From contig CAKQCB010000004.1 in the NCBI GenBank assembly GCA_934216615.1, forward strand, positions 310,001 to 374,000: DNA of 64,000 nucleotides. The letters run 5' to 3'. This DNA is from an uncultured Anaerolineae bacterium. GTDB taxonomy: Bacteria > Chloroflexota > Anaerolineae > Aggregatilineales > Phototrophicaceae. The first letter of the stretch is position 1; every line of letters begins with the position of its first letter. A program made the position numbers and the translations under genes. Of the stretch, positions 34,494 to 42,209 are shown one piece after another. The notes under the pieces are model-generated. The model saw nothing but the letters and a program-made list of their open reading frames with translations. It was not told the DNA's origin and did not search any database.

Positions 34494-34529
34494 ATATACT
34501 AGTATATTGACACACTATAACACTAGTAT
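34494..34529. promoter_or_regulatory. Paired operators O2 (ACTAGT-centred)
   Basis: A perfect 14-bp palindrome ATATACTAGTATAT (34494-34507) overlaps the start of the -35 box, and a second ACTAGT site (34522-34527) with partial arms lies in the spacer just before the -10 box; their centres are 24 bp apart. Likely binding sites for repressor 2. They differ from the ATTGTATA operator of cassette 1. Confidence 0.7.
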
Positions 34530-34535
34530 TATAAT
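34507..34535 (+). promoter_or_regulatory. Consensus sigma-70 promoter of operon A2-bro-B2-C2-tnpB2
   Basis: TTGACA (34507-34512), a 17-nt spacer and TATAAT (34530-34535): both hexamers are perfect and the spacing ideal. AAAGGA precedes gene A2. Confidence 0.85.
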
Positions 34536-34570
34536 CTAAGTGTAGTCTATATAAGAAAGGATACCACAAA

Positions 34571-34897
34571 ATGCCATATACAGTTCTTGCCTCAGAATCA
34601 GATTCCCTAGATACAGGAGACCGTGTGACTTACGTTCGCCCGGCATCCCCCGATGATTGGTTCAACACCAATACCTACACCCCCGCTGTTGTGCTTTATG
34701 CCGATAGCGAAACCCGCCAAGCCACCATCCTCTATCGTGCCAACGAAGGCCAGTGGAATGAATACCAATATATTAATGAAGTGAGTTTTGAAGAACTGGA
34801 ACTACGGTTCGGAAAGGATACGCAAGCCGACAAGGATTTCACTCAGCTTGTAAAAGAAGCGGCGACAGTTGCCGCCGAAACAACAACTGCCGCCTAA
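34571..34897 (+). CDS. Island gene A, copy 2 (108 aa, unknown)
   Basis: Encodes the same 108-residue protein as copy 1 at 25093. The DNA copies differ only at synonymous positions, so they diverged some time ago under selection or are kept alike by gene conversion. Again the first gene after the repressed promoter, but followed here by a BRO-family gene instead of gene B. Confidence 0.75.
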   Translation: MPYTVLASESDSLDTGDRVTYVRPASPDDWFNTNTYTPAVVLYADSETRQATILYRANEGQWNEYQYINEVSFEELELRFGKDTQADKDFTQLVKEAATVAAETTTAA

Positions 34898-34912
34898 CTA
34901 CATTAATCGCAA

Positions 34913-34944
34913 GGGGTTGCGCTCCGACCAAGAATTGCAACCCC
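34913..34944. repeat. Hairpin after gene A, loop in orientation 2 (inverted)
   Basis: Same GGGGTTGC / GCAACCCC arms as at 25435, but the 16-bp loop reads GCTCCGACCAAGAATT, the exact reverse complement of the copy 1 loop. Arms extend by two A-T pairs. Confidence 0.85.
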
Positions 34945-34965
34945 TTAGATAGAGCTAAGTATATC

Positions 34966-35805
34966 ATGAATGTGATTCCATCTCAATTTGATGACCATAG
35001 TATTCGCCGTATCGAACAAGAGGGCAAAGTCTATTACAGCCTCATCGACATTGTTAATACCTTTACCGATTCTAAGGCAGTTCGGCAATATTGGAATGAT
35101 ACGAAGAAGCGACTGGAACAAGATGGGTTTGATGTGTCAGAAAATATCTTACGCATCTCTTTACCTGACGCGACAGGTATTCGTAAGCAAAAAACCGATG
35201 TCGCCGATGCTGAAACGTGTTTGCGTATTGTCCAGTCGATCCCATCCCCTAATGCCGAGCCCGTCCGGCAATGGTTGGCCCGGTTAGGCATTGAACGTCT
35301 CGAAGAAACTGCCGATCCCGAATTGGGCATCCAACGTGCGCAAAACCGCGCTACCGAAACTTACGAAAAACGAGGTATGGATTCCGCTTGGATCGCTGCT
35401 CGTTTGAAAGGCATTGATGATCGTAAGGCATTTACCGATGCCTTACAAAAGCATGTCGTTGGCATCCTCGGAAAGCACTACGGAATTGCTACCGATGAGG
35501 TTTATAAGGGGATTTGGGGGCGAGGCGCGCAACAACTCAAGGATGAAATCGGGTTGCCGAAGAAGGCAAATTTACGCGATTTCCAACCGCGCCTAGCGAT
35601 CATCCTGCAAACCACAGTGGAAGCCACCGTTTCCGAGATTCTTCAAGATCGGCAATTCGTTTACCCACAAGAAGCCATCCAAATCATTGACCAAGTGACC
35701 AGCATTGTACAAGTGCAGGCCGAGCAACTCTCGCGCCTAACGGGCAAAGATATTGCGACTGGCAAACCCTTACTCAAATCAAAAATTAAACCCATTAAGG
35801 AATAA
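34966..35805 (+). CDS. BRO-N-type phage antirepressor-like protein
   Basis: 279 aa. The N-terminal ~95 residues match the BRO-N/antirepressor DNA-binding domain (VYYSLIDIVNTFTDSKAVRQ, YWNDTKKRLEQDGFDV, NAEPVRQWLARLG). The C-terminal part contains a helical domain ending VQVQAEQLSRLTGKDIATGK, which recurs in the gene truncated at the right edge of the window. It is inserted between the A2 hairpin and gene B2, absent from cassette 1. It may antagonise repressor 2 or another regulator. Confidence 0.75.
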   Translation: MNVIPSQFDDHSIRRIEQEGKVYYSLIDIVNTFTDSKAVRQYWNDTKKRLEQDGFDVSENILRISLPDATGIRKQKTDVADAETCLRIVQSIPSPNAEPVRQWLARLGIERLEETADPELGIQRAQNRATETYEKRGMDSAWIAARLKGIDDRKAFTDALQKHVVGILGKHYGIATDEVYKGIWGRGAQQLKDEIGLPKKANLRDFQPRLAIILQTTVEATVSEILQDRQFVYPQEAIQIIDQVTSIVQVQAEQLSRLTGKDIATGKPLLKSKIKPIKE

Positions 35806-35810
35806 ACATC

Positions 35811-36212
35811 ATGGAAGATGCACCTTTAATCAACAACCGTATTCTTGCTACCTTGCTTGTTTCTCGCCTCATTGCTGACTTCTACATTCAAGATGCTCTT
35901 GTAAGCACTGCTGAAGGCATCGACACACTTATCTCTGGCGTAGAACACGATATTACAGCCGCCTTACCTGCCCTCAATCTGATCGAATTCAATGATGATA
36001 GCGCGATTTATGAGCCTTTCCGTGGTGATTCAGCCCAACGTCTGGCTATTTTTGTCTTGGGCGGTTTAGCCATTCGGGGTCATTTAGGCCGTGTTGCATA
36101 CACGGGCTACACCACTACTGAGCGCGTGGATTACATGGAAGGGCTCAATGATATTGCCGAACAGCTCATCCATATTATTCGTGCCTCAACCGTTTTTTAT
36201 TGCTTCGCTTAA
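35811..36212 (+). CDS. Island gene B, copy 2 (133 aa, unknown)
   Basis: Differs from B1 at nine of 133 residues (for example FVSRLIS to LVSRLIA, EQDIT to EHDIT, GYDNTE to GYTTTE). It begins 5 nt after the BRO stop, with the end of that gene providing AAGGAA as ribosome-binding site. Same helical profile and unknown function as B1. Confidence 0.7.
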   Translation: MEDAPLINNRILATLLVSRLIADFYIQDALVSTAEGIDTLISGVEHDITAALPALNLIEFNDDSAIYEPFRGDSAQRLAIFVLGGLAIRGHLGRVAYTGYTTTERVDYMEGLNDIAEQLIHIIRASTVFYCFA

Positions 36213-36220
36213 ATTTAGTT

Positions 36221-36247
36221 CCCCTCACTGCTTAAGGTGGTGAGGGG
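36221..36247. repeat. Hairpin between genes B and C, copy 2
   Basis: CCCCTCAC / GTGAGGGG arms as at 25897 with an 11-nt loop; lies just after gene B2. Confidence 0.75.
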
Positions 36248-36263
36248 TTAAAGGCCAATCAAA

Positions 36264-36530
36264 ATGGACAAGAAAATCACCCCTGAACAACTGGAAACAA
36301 TGCTTCGACATATTGGTGAAACTGTGGCAAAGCCAGAGTTCACAGAGAATTTGCGCCATCGTATCTTGATCGAGCGCCCCGTTTTACGCCACGCTTTCAC
36401 GAAAGCACGCTCTCGAACTTTGAACAAAGAGAAATACAAAAACCGTAAAACTCACGTGCTTGTTCAAGAAGCGCTCAAAGAGTTCTGCGATCTCGTTTGG
36501 GGCTATCTGGATACACAGGAAAAGCCATGA
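36264..36530 (+). CDS. Island gene C, copy 2 (88 aa, unknown), coupled to TnpB2
   Basis: Two substitutions relative to C1 (HALVQ to HVLVQ, EFCNL to EFCDL). It again overlaps the TnpB start as ATGA. The homology between the two islands ends almost exactly here: gene C is conserved, while the TnpB that follows is of another lineage with different base composition. The junction is therefore a recombination boundary. Confidence 0.7.
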   Translation: MDKKITPEQLETMLRHIGETVAKPEFTENLRHRILIERPVLRHAFTKARSRTLNKEKYKNRKTHVLVQEALKEFCDLVWGYLDTQEKP

Positions 36531-37666
36531 GTACTTACAAAATATATAAGTATCGACTTTATCCTAATCGCCTACAGCAGAATACTCTGGATGAAATGCT
36601 AGAAATAGCTCGGCATCTATATAATTATGCTATTCAGTATCGCCGAAAGCGTTGGAAAGAAAGCCGTTATAGTGTTACTTATTTTGAACAAGCAACAATG
36701 TGGCGTGATTGGCGCAATGAATGTCCTGAGGATAATCCTCTTCGGCTATTAAATATGAGTGCTGGTCAACAGCTCTTGCGTCGACTTGACAAAGCGTATA
36801 AAGCATTTTTAAAGGGTGATCGAGGCTTGCCTCGCTATAAAAGCAAAAAGCACTTCCATTCTCTAGAATTTCGCTATGGTGATGGGTGTAAGCTCAAAAT
36901 TGAGCATAAAACCATCTTTTATATTCAAAATATTGGAGAAGTTAAAGTCAAGCTTCATCGTTCATTACCTAATGGAGCCAAAATTCCCCATGTGGTTCTG
37001 AAATGCTCTCGTGGCAAGTGGTATGTATGCTTTAGTGTTGAAATTGCTGATAGCTCAGTTCAAATTCATTCAGGGCCTCATATTGGTATTGATATGGGAT
37101 TATCTGCGCTAATCACATTATCAAATGGTAATAAAGTTGGAAATCCTCGCTGGGCTCGCCAAAAAGCAGTAAAGATGCGAGTTATTCAGCGCCGACTTAA
37201 TCGACGCAAAAAAGGAAGTAGTCGTTGGAAAAAAGATGCACTGATTGCATCCAAACTGCATGAGCAAATAGCTAATGCCCGTAGGGACTTCTGGCATAAA
37301 GTAACTCATGACATAACTGCATCATACTCACTTGTCGCGATAGAAGATCTAAATCTTGAATTCATGACTCGCAACAAGAACCTAGCATTTAGCGCGAATG
37401 ATGCTTCTTTGGGGCTGTTCCGCCAACTACTGATTCAAAAGGCAAGTTATACGGGTTGTAGAATTGTTATTGTAAATGCTTACAATACTTCACAGATTTG
37501 TTCAAACTGCGAAATAATTGTTCCAAAAGATTTAAGTATGCGTGTTCATTACTGTCCGCACTGTGGACTTGTTATCGATAGGGATCACAATGCAGCTATA
37601 AACATCTTAAAACTTGCTTTTAATATGGCAGGGGCACTGCCATTAGGCGCAAAAGTAGATCAATAG
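36527..37666 (+). CDS. tnpB: TnpB-family RNA-guided nuclease 2
   Basis: 379 aa, only distantly similar to TnpB1. The catalytic set is intact: D in IGIDMGLSALITLSNGNK, E in LVAIEDLNLEFMTRN, D in LVIDRDHNAAINIL, with zinc-finger cysteines CSNCEII and CPHCG. Coding is more AT-rich than TnpB1, suggesting a separate origin. Start fixed by ATGA with gene C2. Downstream come a small stem (CCTCT/AGAGG near 37687-37706) and GGTGAACTCCGGGATGC, possibly its own omega-RNA, then a strong terminator. Confidence 0.9.
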   Translation: MSTYKIYKYRLYPNRLQQNTLDEMLEIARHLYNYAIQYRRKRWKESRYSVTYFEQATMWRDWRNECPEDNPLRLLNMSAGQQLLRRLDKAYKAFLKGDRGLPRYKSKKHFHSLEFRYGDGCKLKIEHKTIFYIQNIGEVKVKLHRSLPNGAKIPHVVLKCSRGKWYVCFSVEIADSSVQIHSGPHIGIDMGLSALITLSNGNKVGNPRWARQKAVKMRVIQRRLNRRKKGSSRWKKDALIASKLHEQIANARRDFWHKVTHDITASYSLVAIEDLNLEFMTRNKNLAFSANDASLGLFRQLLIQKASYTGCRIVIVNAYNTSQICSNCEIIVPKDLSMRVHYCPHCGLVIDRDHNAAINILKLAFNMAGALPLGAKVDQ

Positions 37667-37763
37667 ATCATGCTTTGTCTGAGAAGCCTCTGTCAATGAC
37701 TAGAGGTGTTGTCACGGTGAACTCCGGGATGCTTTAATACACAGATTATTACATAGCAATCCC

Positions 37764-37801
37764 AACCCCTCTTAGATTCAATCTAAGAGGGGTTATTTTT
37801 T
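37764..37801 (+). terminator. Strong plus-strand terminator of cassette 2
   Basis: A perfect 14-bp stem (37764-37777 with 37781-37794), 3-nt loop, then ATTTTTT. It ends the A2-bro-B2-C2-tnpB2 transcript about 100 nt after TnpB2, which also fixes the 3' end of any omega-RNA. Confidence 0.9.
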
Positions 37802-37809
37802 ACAACTTA

Positions 37810-37846
37810 CTTTCCTAACCCCACCTTTACCCATCAACCCCTTAGG
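37810..37846 (-). repeat. Partial duplicate of the tail-chaperone 3' end at the island 2 edge
   Basis: On the minus strand this encodes LKGLMGKGGVRK, nearly the same as the last residues of the GT chaperone frame (LKGLMGKGGLRK at 31705-31740). The DNA matches at roughly 31 of 36 positions. It overlaps the end of the tail-tube gene in another frame and lies exactly at the right border of island 2, so it looks like a scar of the insertion or of recombination. Confidence 0.65.
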
Positions 37847-38426
37847 GCACGACTACAACATCCGCTGGTGGTAACTCCAACGGCGTAATTTCTTCGTGGG
37901 TGATCGGATACATCAGGCAAGGGAAGCCATCCGCGTCGGCATAGTTGCTATCCAGCAACGCATCTACTGTAAACTCGGGAATGCTGAACCCATTGATTTC
38001 AAACCGGATTTCGATGCCGTCCCGAATCTTCGCTTTAGGAACGAACAAATGAATGTCGCCGCCTAATTCTTCCGAGAGCGATTGCGCAACAAAGCCCACA
38101 TACGGGAAAGGCCGATTGGTGATTTTTAACCCTTCAACATACGGCGTGCCGGTTTCAATCGTGCCCCCGACCAACATTTGCAAGGCTTCGAGGCTAATGC
38201 CCCCCATCCGCAGGGTGATCTGCCCTTTGGTGACACGCGCCGCTGTCGCGGTAATCATGTCATTACCTTCAAGATCAGACGCTGAAGTGGTGGTTCGCAC
38301 GCCAAACACTTGAATGCTGGCAACGGAGTATTCGTTGGTGTAAGACCCATCGCCCACCCAACGCCCAACCAACCCTTTGCGGAGACCGTAAGGTACTTCG
38401 CCGGGCTTAAATGAAAACAAACTCAT
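37842..38426 (-). CDS. Major tail (tube) protein
   Basis: 194 aa, beta-rich, with position and size typical of siphovirus tail tube proteins: after the head-tail completion genes and before the chaperones. Features include ARVTKGQITLRMGGISLEAL, IRFEINGFSIPEFTVDAL and an acidic/proline end LELPPADVVVVP. It overlaps the upstream gene by 4 nt. Assigned by context and fold-like pattern. Confidence 0.7.
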   Translation of the reverse strand: MSLFSFKPGEVPYGLRKGLVGRWVGDGSYTNEYSVASIQVFGVRTTTSASDLEGNDMITATAARVTKGQITLRMGGISLEALQMLVGGTIETGTPYVEGLKITNRPFPYVGFVAQSLSEELGGDIHLFVPKAKIRDGIEIRFEINGFSIPEFTVDALLDSNYADADGFPCLMYPITHEEITPLELPPADVVVVP

Positions 38427-38890
38427 GGTGCTATCCTCCCTACGATCAAATAATCGTGGCGGGTAAAACGCGCGTTCCCCATGTCAGGATCACGCATCAG
38501 GTCGATAAAAGTGCTGTATTGCAGATCGAACGCTCCGGCAGGTGGTTTAAATTGAAGCAAGCTATATATTCGATTAGCGGCATTTTCAAACGTATTGGCC
38601 GATTGATAAGCCTCGCCATAAATCCATACCTCCACCGTTTGTTCAACTGTGGTGTACTGACTTTCGTAAACAACGACATGCCCCGTTGGGATCAAGGCGC
38701 GGGTCTTCACTAAAGAAAACGGTTTTAATAGGCCGTTGCTGTCCTTCACCGATGCCGGAAGGGAATTTAAGCCGCCGTCAAACTTTCCTAACGCGCTGTA
38801 TTTCAACACTCCCCCCGTGAGAATTGCCAATAAGGCACTATCTCCGCTCAATCGTGAGTGGATTGCGTCTTCGTAGTTTGGAATGGCCAT
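38423..38890 (-). CDS. Tail completion/terminator-like protein
   Basis: 155 aa. The pattern YEDAIHSRLSGDSALLAILTG at the start, then TGHVVVYESQYTTVEQTVEVWIYG and a helix-loop ending FTRHDYLIVGRIAP, fits the small alpha/beta tail terminator proteins encoded before the tail tube gene. It follows the gp10-like gene by 2 nt and overlaps the tube gene by 4 nt. Confidence 0.65.
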   Translation of the reverse strand: MAIPNYEDAIHSRLSGDSALLAILTGGVLKYSALGKFDGGLNSLPASVKDSNGLLKPFSLVKTRALIPTGHVVVYESQYTTVEQTVEVWIYGEAYQSANTFENAANRIYSLLQFKPPAGAFDLQYSTFIDLMRDPDMGNARFTRHDYLIVGRIAP

Positions 38891-38892
38891 GT

Positions 38893-39255
38893 CTATCGGC
38901 TTTCTACAAATGCCTTGATGTCGGCGAAGATTCGCGGGGCAAAGAGATCATAAGCGGGAGTAATTACGGCAAATTTACCCGCGTTCTTAAATTCAAGAAA
39001 CACGCCATAATCCAAGCCGTAATCAAACTGAATCATGATGTTGTGGGTCAATACCTGTACGTCGGCCCAAAGTGATTGCCGTAAATTTCCCGTTTGGTCG
39101 GTCCAAGGGGCATTGGCTTTCAACCATGCTTCAATTTCGGGTTCGTAGCGTTTCAAAATTGCATAAATGCCGGCGCGCAGTTCTGTGCCAAATTGATCTA
39201 CAAGGTCTTTAAACACATCTTCAGGGTTGGATTCCCAATCAAAATTGAATGTCAT
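38893..39255 (-). CDS. HK97 gp10-like head-tail connector
   Basis: 120 aa. The stretch KRYEPEIEAWLKANAPWTDQTGNLRQSL is the classic HK97 gp10/Mu gp-type motif (helix, then APW/W-TGxLRxSL), followed by a short beta part (FDYGLDYGVFLEF). Start 39255 is set by the 4-nt overlap with the upstream gene and yields the usual length. Part of the neck between connector and tail tube. Confidence 0.8.
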   Translation of the reverse strand: MTFNFDWESNPEDVFKDLVDQFGTELRAGIYAILKRYEPEIEAWLKANAPWTDQTGNLRQSLWADVQVLTHNIMIQFDYGLDYGVFLEFKNAGKFAVITPAYDLFAPRIFADIKAFVESR

Positions 39256-39623
39256 AGTGACCCTACCGCGCGACACAGCGCCTGAACTTCGCCTAACGTA
39301 TGAAGGATGGATTCGACTTCATAACGAGCTGATTGGATGTTGATGGTATCGCCTCGCCGGATGTCCGTATCTGGAAGCGTAAGGTGATTACGGATGCCAA
39401 AAATCACCACATCCTGCACCGAATTTCTGCCAATCGCCGTTTGGACTTCATTGGAGACGTTTCCATATTCTATGCGAACCGTTTGGGCCGTCTGGGCAAC
39501 CCCATCACGCACAATAATGATGCTGGTGGGCTTGTCTTGGATTCGTGACCATGCGGCCGCCGCCCGATCTGCTTCACCAATCGGTAACGAACGAGCTAAC
39601 CAATCATCGAAATTTGGGGTCAT
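39252..39623 (-). CDS. Head-tail closure/stopper-like protein
   Basis: 123 aa. Start 39623 is chosen because the frame upstream reads through the neighbouring connector gene; here overlap is 20 nt. Beta-rich sequence (TSIIIVRDGVAQTAQTVRIEY, LTLPDTDIRRGDTINIQSARY) compatible with the stopper family that follows the connector. Assigned by gene order. Confidence 0.6.
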   Translation of the reverse strand: MTPNFDDWLARSLPIGEADRAAAAWSRIQDKPTSIIIVRDGVAQTAQTVRIEYGNVSNEVQTAIGRNSVQDVVIFGIRNHLTLPDTDIRRGDTINIQSARYEVESILHTLGEVQALCRAVGSL

Positions 39624-40002
39624 TTGCGGGTCGCTCCAAGCGCCGTTTCGGTTGTCCACCGCCAATTGCGCCCCACTCCACCGAGGCCGTGTTTTCAGCA
39701 TCCAACTTTTCGGCTTTTCTAAGCCACAATGCGTATAACTCCTTGATGGATTTAAAGATTGCACTGCGCTTTTCTTCGCTCTGGTTCTGGCGATAATCGG
39801 TCAAACGGGCGGCATTGGCTAAAAGGGCTTCCAATCCAGCCAAAACGGCGTAGGTATTCACGGTTTGTTCGGGTTGCCCAGCGTGTTCAGAGGCTGATGT
39901 GGCAAAGATCACGTCAATTTCTTCATCTGAAAATGCCGGACTGGGTTCACCCGGGTCTCCAACCTTCATGCGAAAATAAGCGCGTTGGGCTTCAGTTGCC
40001 AT
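39604..40002 (-). CDS. Head-tail connector (gp6/adaptor-like)
   Basis: 132 aa, helical: FRMKVGDPGEPSPAFSDEEIDVIF, then TYAVLAGLEALLANAARLTDY, a pattern of phage connector (adaptor) proteins with an N-terminal helix pair binding the portal. It lies between a glycosyltransferase and the closure protein. No specific family proven. Confidence 0.65.
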   Translation of the reverse strand: MATEAQRAYFRMKVGDPGEPSPAFSDEEIDVIFATSASEHAGQPEQTVNTYAVLAGLEALLANAARLTDYRQNQSEEKRSAIFKSIKELYALWLRKAEKLDAENTASVEWGAIGGGQPKRRLERPANDPKFR

Positions 40003-40003
40003 G

Positions 40004-41005
40004 TTACAGTCCTTCCCAAATTTTCATGACTTGTTGCGTGAAGAAAGACCATTGGTAGTGTTTGTGGACAAATTCCGACGCTATTTTGCCTTTGGCGTGA
40101 TACTGCTCACGATTCTGGGCAACGGCGATCATCTTAGCAGCGAGCTCGTCAATGTCCGCTTCTGCCCAAACCCCAAGCCCTCTAAACTCCTTCACTCGAT
40201 CCCATGCCGGTACAAAGTTGAAATTATTGAGGGGAATGCCCCACGATTCGAGATTGTCTTGGGTGCCACTCCAGTTGGTAGTGATAGCGGTTCCGCCCGT
40301 TGCTGCAAATTCACGTGGCGGTAAGCCAAAGCCTTCGCCTGAAGTCGGAAACAATAAACAATCCGCATCGGCATAAAACTGCGCCATTTCAGCATCAGTA
40401 TAGTCTTCAGCAAGAATTTGGATGTTGGGGTTTCCAATCCTAAATGGAAACGGTTGGGCTTTACGGGCTTTGAAGATCAGTCGGTAGTTTGGATCATCCC
40501 CAAAGGCTTTCATGAAAGCCGATCCAGCGCTATGCCAGCCCTTACGCCCGAACCTATCCATATAGGCAATAAAGGTGAAGGGTTGGCGGGTCGGATCACG
40601 CTCCACGTAAGCAAAGGTTTGGTGATCAACACCTAATGGAACACAGGTGACCGGCACTCGAACGCCTTCCTTTTTAAACAGCTCAACAAGCCATTCGGAA
40701 GGCACAATCACTGCCGCGCATTGGTTGAGTTCTTCAACCCAACCTTCCGGCAGTTTGGTACTCTCAAACATGGTCACTGCGAGGCGCTTACCGAGATTGA
40801 GCATCGCCCCGAACTTATGGAAATGGGTCGGATATGCCAACAGAATCCCGCCCAACACTGGCTGGACAGTGGTACACGGTTGATCTTCACCGACCGTATT
40901 CACATGCCAACCCTGCCGCATAAACGCATTCCGTAACTCATGCGCAATCCGTCCATAAGATTCGGCGATATGCCAACTCGGCGCGCCGATATTAATGGCG
41001 TTCAT
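40004..41005 (-). CDS. GT-B glycosyltransferase (GT4/GT1-like)
   Basis: 333 aa. The C-terminal Rossmann half carries the family signature EGFGLPPREFAATGGTAITT with the conserved Ex7E spacing, preceded by FTFIAYMDRFGRKGWHSAG, a nucleotide-sugar-binding segment. Such enzymes transfer sugars from NDP donors. It sits between capsid and connector genes, so it may glycosylate the virion or the host surface during assembly. Product length is normal for the family. Confidence 0.8.
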   Translation of the reverse strand: MNAINIGAPSWHIAESYGRIAHELRNAFMRQGWHVNTVGEDQPCTTVQPVLGGILLAYPTHFHKFGAMLNLGKRLAVTMFESTKLPEGWVEELNQCAAVIVPSEWLVELFKKEGVRVPVTCVPLGVDHQTFAYVERDPTRQPFTFIAYMDRFGRKGWHSAGSAFMKAFGDDPNYRLIFKARKAQPFPFRIGNPNIQILAEDYTDAEMAQFYADADCLLFPTSGEGFGLPPREFAATGGTAITTNWSGTQDNLESWGIPLNNFNFVPAWDRVKEFRGLGVWAEADIDELAAKMIAVAQNREQYHAKGKIASEFVHKHYQWSFFTQQVMKIWEGL

Positions 41006-41008
41006 AGT

Positions 41009-42163
41009 TTAATCGGTGCCGCTGTCGGCTTCCGGCCAAAGGATCTTTTGAACCGAGCGCAACGGGTTTGCATAAACCCCGACACGGGAGTTATATACCG
41101 TTTGTTCCATGATGAAACGCGACACGTCGGGATTTCCACTGCGAGAACGCAAGGGTTGTTTGACTAACGAACGGAAATCCGTCCGACGATTGGCTAAATC
41201 AACAAGGAAGGCTTCGCCGGGTTGTACCCCTGCAAAGTCATGTTGTTTCTTGCCGCGAGTCCCTGACCACCCATCGTATTCAGTGATATTACGAATCCGG
41301 CCGAGCGCTCGTGATTGTTGACCAAACCCCTGTTGAGGGACCGGCGTAACCGCAAATTCAGCGGTGATCGAATCGGCACTACTCACCACCAAGGCGTAAG
41401 GGCCACGGCGTGGGTTGGCTTTATCCATACGGGAAGCGGTAATGGCGGCTTCCAAGGTACGGGCATATTTTTCAGCCATAGACGCCGATTTCTTGAACTT
41501 GGTCGTTACGGGAGATGCAGTCCCATCAGTTAAGTTTGCGCCTACGTATGACTGATTGAGGATCGGCCAAAAGTGAATGTTGTTATCGCGTGCATTCCAT
41601 GCCCGCCCAAATTGACGGTCAATTTCTGCGACTTGGAACATCTGGTTGTAAATGAACAAGTCTTCGGAATAACGAATGCCTGATGCCCAATTTTTGATCG
41701 GGACGGTAGCATCAGATTCATTCAAGGTGACAAAAACAACCTCGCCCCCTTCCTTGACTTCTTCAAACACAATCCCAGCAGGGCCAAAGGTCAAAATTTC
41801 GACATTCTTGGCGAGGGTTGGATCCACCGTGATGGTATAAATCCCATCGTACAGAATCGGTTCTTCGTCGCGTCCAGCATCAACTTCATAGCGTTGGCGG
41901 GTGTACCAGTTGGCCGTGAAATCACTAGAAGCAATGAATTCACGTAAGGCTTTTTCCGGTGCATCAGCGCTGGTTTCTGCCGTGATCTTCGAGAGATCAG
42001 TTTCAATCCCCTGCTTGACTGGGGGATGCGGAATAATGCTATTTTCGAGACTTTCTAAGATTGCGTCTCGTTCAGCCGACGCGGACATCTCGGCCGCCCG
42101 ACGCTTACGCCGTTCAATTGCTTGATCGACTTTGTCAGCTTTGGAAATCAGTTTTACAGCCAT
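41009..42163 (-). CDS. Major capsid protein (HK97-fold candidate)
   Basis: 384 aa. The position (after protease/scaffold and decoration, before connectors), length and pattern support this: a charged helical N-terminus (AIERRKRRAAEMSASAERD), an E-loop-like middle, an A-domain-like ASGIRYSEDLFIYNQMFQVAE and a C-terminal VYANPLRSVQKILWPE. AGGAG is not obvious, but the start aligns with a ribosome-binding CTGACCC context on the minus strand. No cleavage site could be defined. Confidence 0.75.
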   Translation of the reverse strand: MAVKLISKADKVDQAIERRKRRAAEMSASAERDAILESLENSIIPHPPVKQGIETDLSKITAETSADAPEKALREFIASSDFTANWYTRQRYEVDAGRDEEPILYDGIYTITVDPTLAKNVEILTFGPAGIVFEEVKEGGEVVFVTLNESDATVPIKNWASGIRYSEDLFIYNQMFQVAEIDRQFGRAWNARDNNIHFWPILNQSYVGANLTDGTASPVTTKFKKSASMAEKYARTLEAAITASRMDKANPRRGPYALVVSSADSITAEFAVTPVPQQGFGQQSRALGRIRNITEYDGWSGTRGKKQHDFAGVQPGEAFLVDLANRRTDFRSLVKQPLRSRSGNPDVSRFIMEQTVYNSRVGVYANPLRSVQKILWPEADSGTD

Positions 42164-42209
42164 GGGTCAGGTCTCCAATTCATGGGCTGGTGTTAATCAG
42201 GCAATCCGA

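Noticed and set aside
26201..37666. TnpB genes as nuclease-dead RNA-guided repressors (TldR-like)
   Set aside because: All three RuvC acidic residues and the zinc-finger cysteines are present in both proteins.
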